A DNA stretch of 64,000 nt. Origin: Methanolapillus africanus (lineage in GTDB: Archaea > Halobacteriota > Methanosarcinia > Methanosarcinales > Methanosarcinaceae). The translations under genes were made by a program, and so were the position numbers. A model generated the notes under the pieces. That model had not been told where the DNA came from and did no database searches. It saw only the letters and a list, made by a program, of their open reading frames with translations. Positions 35,243 to 44,637 of this stretch are shown piece after piece; within the stretch, counting starts at the first letter, position 1; each line of letters opens with the position of its first letter. The stretch is taken from the NCBI RefSeq assembly GCF_032714475.1, contig NZ_JAWDKD010000020.1, positions 1 to 64,000 on the forward strand, written 5' to 3'.

Positions 35243-35809
35243 ATGAAACAAAAAGTCAGGAACGAACTGCGTCTCAAAAGAGAAAAAATGAGCCGACCAG
35301 ATGTTTTGGCGAAAAGCAAGCCCATCACGGTCGCTCTGCTGAATTCCGATTTATTTCAAAAAGCGGAGATTGTCTTTGCTTACGCGGACGTCAAAAATGA
35401 AGTTCATACGATGCCGTTTCTTCAGGATTGCTTTGAGCGAAACAAGCCGGTGGCGCTTCCAAAAACAGTCGGCAATGAACTGATTTTTTACAAAATTTCC
35501 GATTTGGACAGCCTTAAAAAAGGCAATTTCGGCATTTTAGAACCCGATACGTCGGATCCCGAACTTGTTCCGGTTTTGCCGGACAAAAAAACTTTGTTCG
35601 TCGTTCCGGGAATCGGTTTTGACCGCCTCGGCAACAGGCTGGGGTACGGCGTCGGTTATTTCGACAAATATTTGTCCAAAAACGGATACATGCATGCGGT
35701 CGGAATCTGTTTTGAAGATCAGCTGGTAGATAAAATCCCGACGGAAGATACGGATATTCGGATGGATTCCGTTTTGACGGAAAAAGAATGGATTTTTTTG
35801 AAAAAATAA
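35243..35809 (+). CDS. 5-formyltetrahydrofolate cyclo-ligase
   Basis: A 188-residue protein of the MTHFS family, which converts 5-formyl-tetrahydrofolate with ATP to methenyl-tetrahydrofolate. It shows the N-terminal KVRNELRLKREKMS helix, and the family's C-terminal block PGIGFDRLGNRLGYGVGYFDKYL including the phosphate-binding loop. Methanosarcinales use tetrahydrofolate for biosynthesis beside tetrahydrosarcinapterin, which fits. The frame is open back into the tRNA-Leu gene, but the ATG at 35243 begins the conserved region. Confidence 0.92.
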   Translation: MKQKVRNELRLKREKMSRPDVLAKSKPITVALLNSDLFQKAEIVFAYADVKNEVHTMPFLQDCFERNKPVALPKTVGNELIFYKISDLDSLKKGNFGILEPDTSDPELVPVLPDKKTLFVVPGIGFDRLGNRLGYGVGYFDKYLSKNGYMHAVGICFEDQLVDKIPTEDTDIRMDSVLTEKEWIFLKK

Positions 35810-36688
35810 TCTTACAATTTATTATTTCTTTTTGTTTATTTTTTAGATTTTAATTTTTTTTAGTTGTTTTTAGTTTTTTAGTTTTTTAGTTTGTTTTTCT
35901 GATCATGTATATACATATGATATTATTATGTATATTCCATTTAATTTCAAAAAATATATAGAATATTTTAAAAATACGGATATATTCTCTTAATTTGTTA
36001 TTGTTTTATAAATTGTGTATATTCTAACGAAATATAATTTCTATTTATTTTTCTCTTTTTTCTTTATTTTTATCTGATTTTCCGCATTTTTCATGAATTT
36101 TCCGAGTCAGGGCAGAACCGGTAAATTCTCTCTCTTTTTTTGAACGATTCAATATTTCATAGATGAGTCGTATATTCTTATTTTTTCAAGTATTTTACTG
36201 ACAAAATTTGCTCCGAATAGGAGGGTGATAGTTCCTCCTTTTCAGAATCTGTCGGACTATTTCTATTGGAGAAAATTGAATGATTCTTAGAACAAAATAT
36301 AATTATATTATTCTATTTATTTATTCCAAAAATGATATTTAGACCCGCCTGATTGTCACTCATTTGTCCAAAATATATATATACTATCATTTGTTTATAT
36401 ACATCCTACATATGGTAAATGATTAGCAAATCTTATTTCATCTAAAAATTGATAAAATAGGACGCTTGAATTTGCTTGACTCAACGCGTGACACTTTTTC
36501 GGAAAAATGTTGAAATTCCCGAAAATCCGGTCATACAAAAAACGCCACACCTTAACATTTACGCCACACTATCAAATGTTATCATTGACTGCTGTCATGG
36601 CACACGTGTCGATTTAGCATTTAAAAACGATCTTTGAAATTCATTACTTTTCACACAGACATTTCAACCAGATTCAAAGAGGTTAAAC
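35810..36688. other. Long AT-rich region upstream of ftsZ
   Basis: Nearly 880 bp without a recognisable gene. It includes T-rich sequence after the cyclo-ligase gene, several TATATA boxes (35930-36010, 36375-36415), a small hairpin AGGAGG/CCTCCT followed by TTTT at 36219-36243, and, close to ftsZ, two CGCCACAC direct repeats (about 36542 and 36562) with AACATT-rich spacing. GAGGTT before the ATG is the ftsZ ribosome site. A non-coding RNA or cell-cycle regulatory sites are possible but unproven. Confidence 0.45.
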
Positions 36689-37810
36689 ATGCAGTCTATC
36701 GTTCAACAAGCTTTAAAATACGCAGAGCAAGAAAAAGAATCCATGGTCAGCTCCGACGGCGACGACTTTGAAGAATTCGGCCAACCCCGGATTGTCATCG
36801 TTGGCTGCGGCGGCGCCGGCAACAACACTATCAAGCGTCTTTACAACATGGGCGTCGAGAACGCCGAAACCATTTGTATCAACACTGACAAACAAGACCT
36901 TGACAGAACCCGCGCCGACAAGAAAATCTTGATCGGAAAGACCCTCACCCGCGGCCTTGGTGCCGGCGGATATCCGGAAATCGGCCGCAAAGCCGCCGAA
37001 CTTGCCCGCGGAACTCTTGAATCTGTTTTAAAAGACGCTGACCTCGTTTTCGTCACAGCCGGTATGGGCGGCGGAACAGGTACCGGTGTCGCACCGGTCG
37101 TCGCCGAAGTCGCGAAAGAACAAGGCGCCATCGTCATCGGAATGGTTTCCAGTCCCTTTAAAGTGGAAGGATCCCGCTCCCAAAAAGCCCAAGAAGGTAT
37201 CGAAGCTTTGAGAAAAGCCGCCGACACCGTCGTTATCTTGGACAACCAAAGACTCCTCGCGCACGTTCCGAACTTGCCGATCGACCAAGCCTTGTCCGTG
37301 ATGGACCAACTCATCGCTGAAACCGTGAAAGGAATCACCGAAACCATCACCGAATACTCCTTGATTAACCTCGACTATGCCGACATCCGCGCCACCATGG
37401 GCTGCGGCGGTATTGCCGTGATGCTCGTCGGCGAATCCAAGAGCCAGAGCAAGAGCCAAGAAGTCGTCAAAGCCGCCCTCAACCACCCGCTTCTCGACGT
37501 GGACTACCGCGGCGCAACCGGATGTTTAATCCACATCACCGGCGGCCCGGACCTCAGTTTACAAGAAGCCATGGACATCGGCGAACAATTGACGTACGAA
37601 ATTTCCGGCGAAGCAAAAGTCACCATCGGCGCCCGCATTAAAGACGAATATGAAGGACGCGTCCGTGTGATGGCCATCATGACCGGCGTTCAGCAAAAAG
37701 TCGGCGGCAAATCCGCAGAAAGCGTCACCGCCAACACATCTTACAGCGCCAGAAGAGAAGCCAACGCTTCCGCTTCAACATCCAGAAACAACATCATCGA
37801 CTTCATTTAA
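36689..37810 (+). CDS. ftsZ: Cell division protein FtsZ
   Basis: Tubulin-like GTPase that forms the division ring. The 373-residue protein has the nucleotide-binding VGCGGAGNNTIKRL near residue 39, the tubulin signature GMGGGTGTGVAPVVAEVAKE, the synergy-loop NLDYADIRATMGCGG, and a terminal IDFI after a Ser/Ala-rich linker. The acidic N-terminal extension of about 30 residues is typical of euryarchaeal FtsZ1. A long AT-rich upstream region and a strong terminator frame it as a single-gene unit. Confidence 0.97.
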   Translation: MQSIVQQALKYAEQEKESMVSSDGDDFEEFGQPRIVIVGCGGAGNNTIKRLYNMGVENAETICINTDKQDLDRTRADKKILIGKTLTRGLGAGGYPEIGRKAAELARGTLESVLKDADLVFVTAGMGGGTGTGVAPVVAEVAKEQGAIVIGMVSSPFKVEGSRSQKAQEGIEALRKAADTVVILDNQRLLAHVPNLPIDQALSVMDQLIAETVKGITETITEYSLINLDYADIRATMGCGGIAVMLVGESKSQSKSQEVVKAALNHPLLDVDYRGATGCLIHITGGPDLSLQEAMDIGEQLTYEISGEAKVTIGARIKDEYEGRVRVMAIMTGVQQKVGGKSAESVTANTSYSARREANASASTSRNNIIDFI

Positions 37811-37845
37811 TCTGTCGTGTTGTCATACGGTTTACTTCCAAATCA

Positions 37846-37876
37846 AGAGAAGCTGTCAAAGCTTCTCTTTTTTTTG
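37846..37876 (+). terminator. Terminator after ftsZ
   Basis: AGAGAAGC and GCTTCTCT pair around TGTCAAA (37846-37868) and are followed by a run of eight T. Confidence 0.85.
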
Positions 37877-37936
37877 AAATCATTTCACATTTTCAATTTT
37901 TGGTATCTGTCTTTGCTTTTTGTTTTGTTTGTTTTT

Positions 37937-37963
37937 GCGGCCATGCGCGCGCGTTATCGCATT
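37937..37963 (+). repeat. Solitary GC-rich motif, 3' of ftsZ
   Basis: GCGGCCATGCGCGCGCGTTA followed by TCGCATT. It lies about 60 bp after the ftsZ terminator, in the same orientation as ftsZ. No hairpin or tandem repeats follow. Confidence 0.7.
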
Positions 37964-38068
37964 CATTTTTTATGACTCGTCAAAAACAGCTCCCACATTT
38001 TTTCTTTGAATCAGTTTTTATATTCGTTTTTTCATTTAACTCAATACAAAATAAAAAGAGGCAATTTT

Positions 38069-39871
38069 ATGAAAATACTCATCGTCACCGGTCAATTGGC
38101 TTTTGAAAATGTTCAAAAAGCGGCGTCCGGATTTGACGCGGATATTTTAAAAATAGAGACGCCGGTCGCGTCTTTAATCACGCCTCAAAAACTCATTGAC
38201 GGCTTTTTTTCCTCTCCTTTTGCCGGTCAAAAATATGACGCTGTTCTCATTTCCGGCTTCTCAAAATTCGATTTTAAGCGGGCTGAAGCGGAATTGAAAT
38301 GCCCGGTTTTTTTGGGTCCCAAACATGCGGCCGACTTTAAATCTGTCTTAAAAAATGCTGATGCGCCGGGTTTTTTATTTTCAAAAGAAATTCCGGCTTG
38401 CGAATTTATCGACGCGCAAAAGAAAGCGGAAGCCCGAGAAATCTTGGCGGTTTATGAACAAAAATCGGCGCCGGCGTTTCAAATCGGAAATTTGAAGATC
38501 GGCGGCACCTCTCAAATGAAAGTTCTCGGCGAAATCGCGAATGTTGAAGACCTTTCTTTGAACGAACTCGAAAAAACAATTCAAATCTACATCTCAAACG
38601 GCGCTGACATCGTCGATCTCGGCTTTTCGCTGAATGCAAGCAGCGACGTTGTTCAAAAAACCGTTGCTTTTGCCAAATCTGTTTCCACAGTTCCGGTCAG
38701 CATTGATTCAGGCGTTTTTTCCCAGGTCGTGGCCGGAATTTCCGCCGGTGCTGACATGGTTCTCAGTTTAAATTCGGAAATGATCCGCCAATTGAAATCA
38801 GTTCCGGAAGGAAAGGCAGATTTTGAAATATCCGAATCCGGCCAAAATATGCCTTCTTCATTTGAATCCCTTTCCGAATTGATTCGAAAAACCGCCTATG
38901 TGGTGATTCCGGATTCTGTTTTTGAAAAAACAGCGTTCGATTTTAAATCCGAATTTCCAGGGGAAACAAAGGGGTACGTTTCGAAAATGAATGCTTTGAA
39001 AATTCAAAGTCTTGAGCAAAACATTCTGGAATCCAAAGCCATCGGACTTGAAAAGCTCATTGCCGATCCGATTCTGTCTCCGCCGGGGCATGATTTCTTG
39101 GATTCGGTTTTTTGTTATTCGGAATTTCACCGCCGAAATCCGGATGTCCCAATTCTTTTCGGTGCCGGCAACGTCACCGAATTAATTGACGCCGACTCGC
39201 CCGGCGTGAACGCGCTGTTATCGTTGATGGCTTTTGAGTGCGGCGCCGCCATCTTGTTTACGCCGGAAGCCAGCGCCAAAACCAAAGGCTCCGTTTCGGA
39301 ACTAAAATCCGCCGCCGAGATGGTTTGCGTTTCCGAAATCCGCCGGTCCGCCCCCAAAGATTTAGGCGTCGATTTGCTTTACCTGAAGGAAAAAAGACGA
39401 CGGCCGGATATGAATTTGGAATTCGTTACCGAGCATCCCGATTTAACGGGGTCCGGATTTGCGAGATCAAAATTGAACGCGTCGAGTTTTGTTTTGACCG
39501 GTAACCTGCATCCGGAATTTGTTTCCGGAACGAAATGGGGTTGGAAGAACGACCCGGCGGGCAATTTTTTGATCGGTCTGGTGGATGTTTCCGAATTGTC
39601 GGCCTTTATGCATCAATATGCGGGAGCAGATCCGGAATCTAATGTTCAAATTGAAAAACTCAGCAGCGTCAGACCGACCGATAAAGTTATTGTCGCCGTT
39701 CACCCGCAAAAAATCATTGTCGGCAACGATTCGGCGTTTATGATGGAGAAAATCATTGCAGAAAAATTAATTACCGAGCTCAGCCATGCCGCATATTTGG
39801 GGCGCGAACTTCAAAAAGCGGAAATTGCGATGAACCTCGGCCGGAGTTACGCGCAGGACGACGTTTGGTGA
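38069..39871 (+). CDS. Dihydropteroate synthase-like protein (DUF6513)
   Basis: A 600-residue protein found in methanogens. The N-terminal about 125 residues are the DUF6513-type region beginning KILIVTGQLAFENVQKAASG; a DHPS-like TIM barrel follows with GADIVDLGFSLNAS, VPVSIDSGVF and GADMVLSLNSE. It is thought to act in methanopterin/sarcinapterin synthesis but its reaction is not settled and it lacks clear DHPS catalytic residues. A C-terminal region (about 460-600) contains WKNDPAGNFLIGLVD. ATG at 38069 has GAGGC upstream; the frame is open to 38006. Confidence 0.85.
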   Translation: MKILIVTGQLAFENVQKAASGFDADILKIETPVASLITPQKLIDGFFSSPFAGQKYDAVLISGFSKFDFKRAEAELKCPVFLGPKHAADFKSVLKNADAPGFLFSKEIPACEFIDAQKKAEAREILAVYEQKSAPAFQIGNLKIGGTSQMKVLGEIANVEDLSLNELEKTIQIYISNGADIVDLGFSLNASSDVVQKTVAFAKSVSTVPVSIDSGVFSQVVAGISAGADMVLSLNSEMIRQLKSVPEGKADFEISESGQNMPSSFESLSELIRKTAYVVIPDSVFEKTAFDFKSEFPGETKGYVSKMNALKIQSLEQNILESKAIGLEKLIADPILSPPGHDFLDSVFCYSEFHRRNPDVPILFGAGNVTELIDADSPGVNALLSLMAFECGAAILFTPEASAKTKGSVSELKSAAEMVCVSEIRRSAPKDLGVDLLYLKEKRRRPDMNLEFVTEHPDLTGSGFARSKLNASSFVLTGNLHPEFVSGTKWGWKNDPAGNFLIGLVDVSELSAFMHQYAGADPESNVQIEKLSSVRPTDKVIVAVHPQKIIVGNDSAFMMEKIIAEKLITELSHAAYLGRELQKAEIAMNLGRSYAQDDVW

Positions 39872-39932
39872 CTAAAATGTTCAGGCCTGCATTTGAACAT
39901 TGTGAAATTCAAAGTCAGAGGGGATTTTCTAA

Positions 39933-40367
39933 ATGACAAATGAAAAAATTAAAGCTTTTTTCGATAGATATGCGCATTTTTTTGAACAATCGCTTGATGG
40001 AAAAATAGATACAAACGAAATATCTTCCCTGTATGCACAGGAGTTTATCGCCGCTTCCCCTCTTGGCGTCATGGCCGGTAAAAATGACATTCAATTTGAA
40101 CAAACCTTGGCGCAAGGTTATGAACAATATCGCAAAATCGGAACAAAAGGAATGACTGTTCGTGGGGTAAGTGTTTCACCTATAGACAAATTGCATTGTG
40201 TGGCGCATGTCGCTTGGACGGCCACATATTCCACGGCCGACAATCCAAACATAGCGATTGACTTTGAAGTACATTATCTCATGCAAGAACTTGACGGCAA
40301 GCCACAGATATTTGGCTGGATTGCCGGGGACGAACAAAAAATGTTAAAGGAATATGGCATTATTTAA
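39933..40367 (+). CDS. NTF2/SnoaL-like protein
   Basis: A 144-residue single-domain protein with the alpha-plus-beta-cone pattern of the NTF2 superfamily: N-terminal helix IKAFFDRYAHFFEQSL, AQEFIAASPLGVMAGK, and closing strands VAHVAWTATYSTADN and FEVHYLMQELDGKPQIFGWI. The superfamily includes isomerases, hydrolases and binding proteins, so function is open. GAGGGG lies before the ATG. It follows the DHPS-like gene by 61 bp and might be co-transcribed. Confidence 0.75.
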   Translation: MTNEKIKAFFDRYAHFFEQSLDGKIDTNEISSLYAQEFIAASPLGVMAGKNDIQFEQTLAQGYEQYRKIGTKGMTVRGVSVSPIDKLHCVAHVAWTATYSTADNPNIAIDFEVHYLMQELDGKPQIFGWIAGDEQKMLKEYGII

Positions 40368-40499
40368 GTATAAGAATGGATGACGCCAGCTTTAATATAA
40401 ATTTCAGTGGTCATCTTGGGGAAAGTCTATTAATATTTTGTCGGATGTTTTAATTTAAATCCATTCGTTTACTCTTATAATCGTTCATCGGTGATTTTC

Positions 40500-40961
40500 A
40501 TGAAACTCAATCAAGAAGACAAAATTCAAATCTTTGCCGTTTTAGCGGAGAAGTATTTCAACGAAAACGGTTGGAAATACTACAAAGTGGCGGACAATGT
40601 TGAAAAAATTCAAAAAATTTGCGACGACATCAACCGCCAGCATGCCGCTTATCCGAGCATCACCCGCGACTGGTATGTTCAAAACGGCGGCGCCAAAGGC
40701 ATCCACCTCTGCGACAGCTGGGACGAACTCAAAACCGTGAGCGACTTTTTGAAAATCGGCGCCGTTTGGTTTGATTTCTTTGTCGACACCGGTGAAATCA
40801 AAGCATTTTGCATTTTAAGCGCCACCAAAGAACTCGCCCCCGAACGCATCGACATCATTTTAAAGGCGCAAGCAGCCGGCATTCGGACATTGGTTTTCCT
40901 GGCGGACGTGCCGAACGAAATCGACGCCAATATCCTTCAAATTAAGAAAAGCGAGTGCTGA
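40500..40961 (+). CDS. Conserved hypothetical protein
   Basis: A 153-residue soluble alpha/beta protein that I do not recognise. It has an N-terminal helical part (EDKIQIFAVLAEKYFNENGW), a central ITRDWYVQNGGAKGIHL, and a C-terminal ILKAQAAGIRTLVFLADVP strand-helix that could form a nucleotide- or nuclease-like core. A Cys is the last residue. The ATG at 40500 follows GGTGAT; GTG at 40491 is an alternative. It is flanked by T-rich sequence and is probably transcribed alone. Confidence 0.7.
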   Translation: MKLNQEDKIQIFAVLAEKYFNENGWKYYKVADNVEKIQKICDDINRQHAAYPSITRDWYVQNGGAKGIHLCDSWDELKTVSDFLKIGAVWFDFFVDTGEIKAFCILSATKELAPERIDIILKAQAAGIRTLVFLADVPNEIDANILQIKKSEC

Positions 40962-41177
40962 GGCACTTTCTTTTTAAATTTCTGTTCTATTCTTGGATCT
41001 TTCGTTTTCTATTATTTTTTGTTTTTTTCATCATTTTCTTTTATTTTTCTCATTTTCATCTGATTTCAGATCTTTTGGATGAATGTCTTCCAACTCATTT
41101 TTTATTTTTATATTTATCTGTTATAAATATTTTCTGAATCAACTAAATATAGACCCTTTTACCTTATTTATACCCTT

Positions 41178-42929
41178 ATGAGTCAAAATTCTTCTTTCAA
41201 TTCTCCCCGTTCGCCGGAAAACGTGCCGGCACCGGCTTCTTCGCCAAAAGCCATTACGGGTATCGTTTCATTTATGACGGCGGCGAAAGACAGCGGCGTT
41301 CGCTACGTCTTTGGCGTCCCGGGATACCCGATCACGAATTTAATGAACGCGATTTTTGACGATCCTGATTTTTCGGACAAATCAGGTTGGTTCGCCAACG
41401 AAAAAATCGCCTTTGAATGGGCGCTCGGCGCCTCTTTTACCGGTCACCGCTCTCTTGTGATTGTGAAACACGTCGGTTTGAATATCTTGCTGGATCCGCT
41501 CATGACGGCAATGACGCACACGATTGGCGCCGGCCTTGTGATTGTCGTCGGCGACGACCCGGGCGTGATTGCGTCTCAAAATTGTCAGGATTCTCGGTAT
41601 TTCGGCAATCTGACGGGAACGGCGGTTTATGACTGCGGCAACCCGAAAGACATTTACGATCAAATTTGCCGCGGTTTCGTGCTGTCGGAACAAATCCGTG
41701 CGCCTGTGATTGTCCGGGTGACGGCCGACGCGCTCAACCAAACCATGATGGAAACATTGGCTTACAAGCACAAAGGTGATTGTGCCTGCCACATCGATTC
41801 GTCCGGATCTGTTTCAAATTCCATGTTGTCGCCGCTTTACGACAAATCCGTCTGGGAATTGAAGATGAAGGGAAAGCACCAGCGGTTCCATCTGCTCAAC
41901 GACCCGATTCTTCAAGAAGAGACCAGCCGTTCTTGTATAAGCGATTCTGAACTTTACAATGCCGGCAAGCGCAGCAAAGCGTTCAAACCGGGATATGAAA
42001 ACAAATTTTTAGCGGTCCGTTCCGTCTCGATACGTCAATCAAAGGCGCCGGCGTCGGAACAAATCGGTGTTATTGCATCCGGGTGGTGTTTCTCATCGGC
42101 GTTTATGGCTTTTGAGCTTCACAAAAACATTGTGTTAATGAAAGTTGAAATGGTTTCTCCGCTTCCGGTTCAAAAGATCAAGAATTTCCTGTCGGAATTT
42201 TCACGCGTTCTGGTCATTGAGGAGCCGGAGCCGGTGATCGAAGATCAAATCCGCATTTTCGGAAATGTTTACGGCAAACGGACCGGTCACCTGCCGTTCG
42301 GAAAAATCGAACAGGAAGACATGCTTTTTGCGGTCGGCAACATCCAACACGACACGGTCACCAAAGAAATCGTTTTACCGCGCCGTCCGCTTGAAGGCGA
42401 AATCGGTAAAAAGGAGTTCTGCAAGGAAAGCATTTATCCCGGCTTCTTTGAGATGCTGTCTGACATCCGGGACAAAACCAACATCCCGGTCACCGGAGAT
42501 ATCGGCTGTTCGATGTACGGCGCCGTTCCGCCGTATGCCGTCATTGACGCCGCCGTCTCGCTGGGATCATCCATCGGCATCGGCTCCGGCATTACTGCAG
42601 CCGTTCATCAAAAATCGATCGTTGTCACCGGCGATTTTGCGCTCGCTCACTCCGGCATTTTGAGCCTGTCCGAATCTTTGAACCGCCAGATGTCGCTTCT
42701 GATTTTCATCATGAAAAACAACGTTGCTGCCATGACGGGCGGTCAGTGTTCTCCGGACGCCGCCGGCTGCGTTCATTTGTTGATGGGTAAAGTGGAAACG
42801 TCATCGATTAACACTTTCTTCTGGAACGACGGCAAAGATCCCGAGTTCTTTGAAAAAGTCAAGAAAACAACCTTGGAAGAACTCAATAGAGAAGGTTTGT
42901 CGGTTATTTTCATTGAGATGGCGGATTAA
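41178..42929 (+). CDS. Orphan IorA-like thiamine-pyrophosphate enzyme
   Basis: A 583-residue protein collinear with the alpha subunit of indolepyruvate:ferredoxin oxidoreductase: pyrimidine-binding half with FGVPGYPITNL, KHVGLNILLDPLMT and DDPGVIASQNCQDSRYF; TPP-pyrophosphate half with TGDIGCSMYGAVPPYAVID and GDFALAHSGIL...MKNNVAAMTGGQ. The C-terminal 2[4Fe-4S] domain of IorA is absent and no iorB gene is adjacent. It may be a decarboxylase or an oxidoreductase using another electron carrier. A Pro/Ala/Ser-rich segment of about 28 residues precedes the fold. The transcript start may lie just before the ATG. Confidence 0.85.
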   Translation: MSQNSSFNSPRSPENVPAPASSPKAITGIVSFMTAAKDSGVRYVFGVPGYPITNLMNAIFDDPDFSDKSGWFANEKIAFEWALGASFTGHRSLVIVKHVGLNILLDPLMTAMTHTIGAGLVIVVGDDPGVIASQNCQDSRYFGNLTGTAVYDCGNPKDIYDQICRGFVLSEQIRAPVIVRVTADALNQTMMETLAYKHKGDCACHIDSSGSVSNSMLSPLYDKSVWELKMKGKHQRFHLLNDPILQEETSRSCISDSELYNAGKRSKAFKPGYENKFLAVRSVSIRQSKAPASEQIGVIASGWCFSSAFMAFELHKNIVLMKVEMVSPLPVQKIKNFLSEFSRVLVIEEPEPVIEDQIRIFGNVYGKRTGHLPFGKIEQEDMLFAVGNIQHDTVTKEIVLPRRPLEGEIGKKEFCKESIYPGFFEMLSDIRDKTNIPVTGDIGCSMYGAVPPYAVIDAAVSLGSSIGIGSGITAAVHQKSIVVTGDFALAHSGILSLSESLNRQMSLLIFIMKNNVAAMTGGQCSPDAAGCVHLLMGKVETSSINTFFWNDGKDPEFFEKVKKTTLEELNREGLSVIFIEMAD

Positions 42930-42973
42930 TTTCCGCTTTCTTTTTCTTTTCATATTCTCTTTTCTTTTTTTAT

Positions 42974-43795
42974 GGCGGGCGGCGCCGCGTGCGTTATGGC
43001 GACACATTCTCTTTTGGATTTCAAAGACCGTGGGTGGTTTTTGTATTGTTTTTGGGTACGGATCTGTTTTTTGTTTATTTTTTAATTTGAAATCTTCTTT
43101 TTTCATAATCCCAAGCAAACCATCCCGCTTAAACAGACGCCAAAGGCGTCTGTTTAAGCGGATACCGCGTACAATTGGAATTGGGATAGATAATTGCAGG
43201 TGCAGATTGGAACAAGTGAACAACTGTATTGTTAGAAAAACAGCAAATGCATAACGGTACCAAGTAACAGGTGTATTGTTAGAAATGGCAGGTGCATAAC
43301 GGTACCAAGTAACAGGTGTATTGTTAGAAATGACAGGTGCATAACGGTACCAAGTAACAGGTGTATTGTTAGAAATGACAGGTGCATAACGGTACCAAGT
43401 AACAACTGTATTGTTAGAAACAGTAGATGCATAACGGTACAAGTAACAACTGTATTGTTAGAAACGGCAGGTGCAAAACGGTACCAAGTAACAAGTGTAT
43501 TGTTGGAAACGGCAGGTGCAAACTGCAATCTAAAAACAGTCAACTGTAGGTGCAACTCAGTTTTGCAAATTGGAATGTATCTTACTAATGGGAATCCGCA
43601 AAATACAGACGCAAAGCGTCTGATTTTGCGGGCTGGTTTGCTTGAATCTGAATGAATAGTTTGCGGGCTGGTTTGCTTGAATCTGAATGAATAGTTTGCG
43701 GGTTGGTTTGCTTGAATTTGAAAAAATAGATTGCGGGTTGGTTTGCTTGAATCTGAAAGAATAGTTTGCGGGATATTTTGTTTGATATTCTGAAA
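42974..43795 (+). repeat. Composite palindromic element, copy 8
   Basis: GC-rich motif 42974-43005, about 45 bp after a stop codon; 110-bp T-rich spacer; AAGCAAACCATCCCG and hairpin 43125-43161 (CTTAAACAGACGCC arms); six 45-bp units 43240-43510 (GGTACCAAGTAACAGGTGTA); one 34-bp unit; right hairpin 43596-43631; then four to five 35-bp right-end units, each GGCTGGTTTGCTTGAATCTG followed by AATGAATAGTTTGCG, to 43795. This and copy 6 are long inverted near-duplicates about 14.5 kb apart. Confidence 0.88.
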
Positions 43796-43844
43796 AAATC
43801 AAACATTAAAAATAGAATTTTGTAAAAATTGAATTATGTGCCGG

Positions 43845-44435
43845 TTAATCGACTAAAAGAAGTCCCCACCATTTGATTTGATCGCTGACCGGAAATTCCA
43901 AATTCACACCGACGTTTTGAAGCGTGCCGACAACGTCGACGCCGACGGCTTCCATAGACGGCCGTGCTTTGTACGGTGTTTTGCATTCTTGCCCGGTTTT
44001 CACGCATTTGTCGCAATAATGACAGCTGCCGCCCGTAAATCCGGCGGCGAAGCGGTAGCCTTTTTGAAGGCTTAAGCTTTCTAATTTGAGGAGAATTTCC
44101 GACAAATCCGTCGACTTCTTCCGGATTTCGCGGGACACGTCTTCCGATTCAATTAAGGACGGCGGCCTTGGCGGGTTGTTGTATTGCGTGGACAATAAAA
44201 TCGCAAAGCGGTAAGATTTCAAATATTTCCTGAATTCGTCCGGCGTCGGCACGTTTGGCGGACAAACCAAATCGCCGTAGTGGCGGCAGAGCGGAACAAA
44301 ACATTTGAGGCGGACGCGGTCGTCAACAACGATATCTTCAGCGTCAATGAACAAAGCGTCGGAAGCACCGGCTTCCTTGGACGCGATGAGAAAAAGACCA
44401 ATGTTTTCTTTATCGATTTCCGTGATTTGACTCAA
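43845..44435 (-). CDS. DUF2284 metal-binding protein
   Basis: A 196-residue predicted metal-binding protein. Cysteines occur in LKCFVPLCRHYGDLVCPPN and in the C-terminal FTGGSCHYCDKCVKTGQECK, an arrangement typical of DUF2284 and able to hold iron-sulfur or zinc. Many members occur in methanogens and other anaerobes; the function is unknown. The start is TTG at 44435 with GAGGT upstream. It lies about 50 bp from a composite repeat. Confidence 0.88.
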   Translation of the reverse strand: MSQITEIDKENIGLFLIASKEAGASDALFIDAEDIVVDDRVRLKCFVPLCRHYGDLVCPPNVPTPDEFRKYLKSYRFAILLSTQYNNPPRPPSLIESEDVSREIRKKSTDLSEILLKLESLSLQKGYRFAAGFTGGSCHYCDKCVKTGQECKTPYKARPSMEAVGVDVVGTLQNVGVNLEFPVSDQIKWWGLLLVD

Positions 44436-44637
44436 AATAAAACCTCAATGATCAATACATTTCGAGTTCATTCAATTTGAGCTTTTTGATAGAATTAAAG
44501 CTCATCATTCGAATTATAATTATTAAAAGATGAAAGAAGGATGACAATTTTCATTGACTTCATCCATTCAACCATTTCATCCGTTTTGTGTTCGTTTTAT
44601 GTTCATTTTTCATTTATTTTTCATGGGCCGTTACCGT

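Noticed and set aside
42801..43555. Two long overlapping minus-strand open frames (repeat peptides WYRYAPVISNNT and MHLLFLTI types)
   Set aside because: They also come from the 45-bp repeats in element 8, overlap each other in different frames, and one runs into the end of the IorA-like gene.
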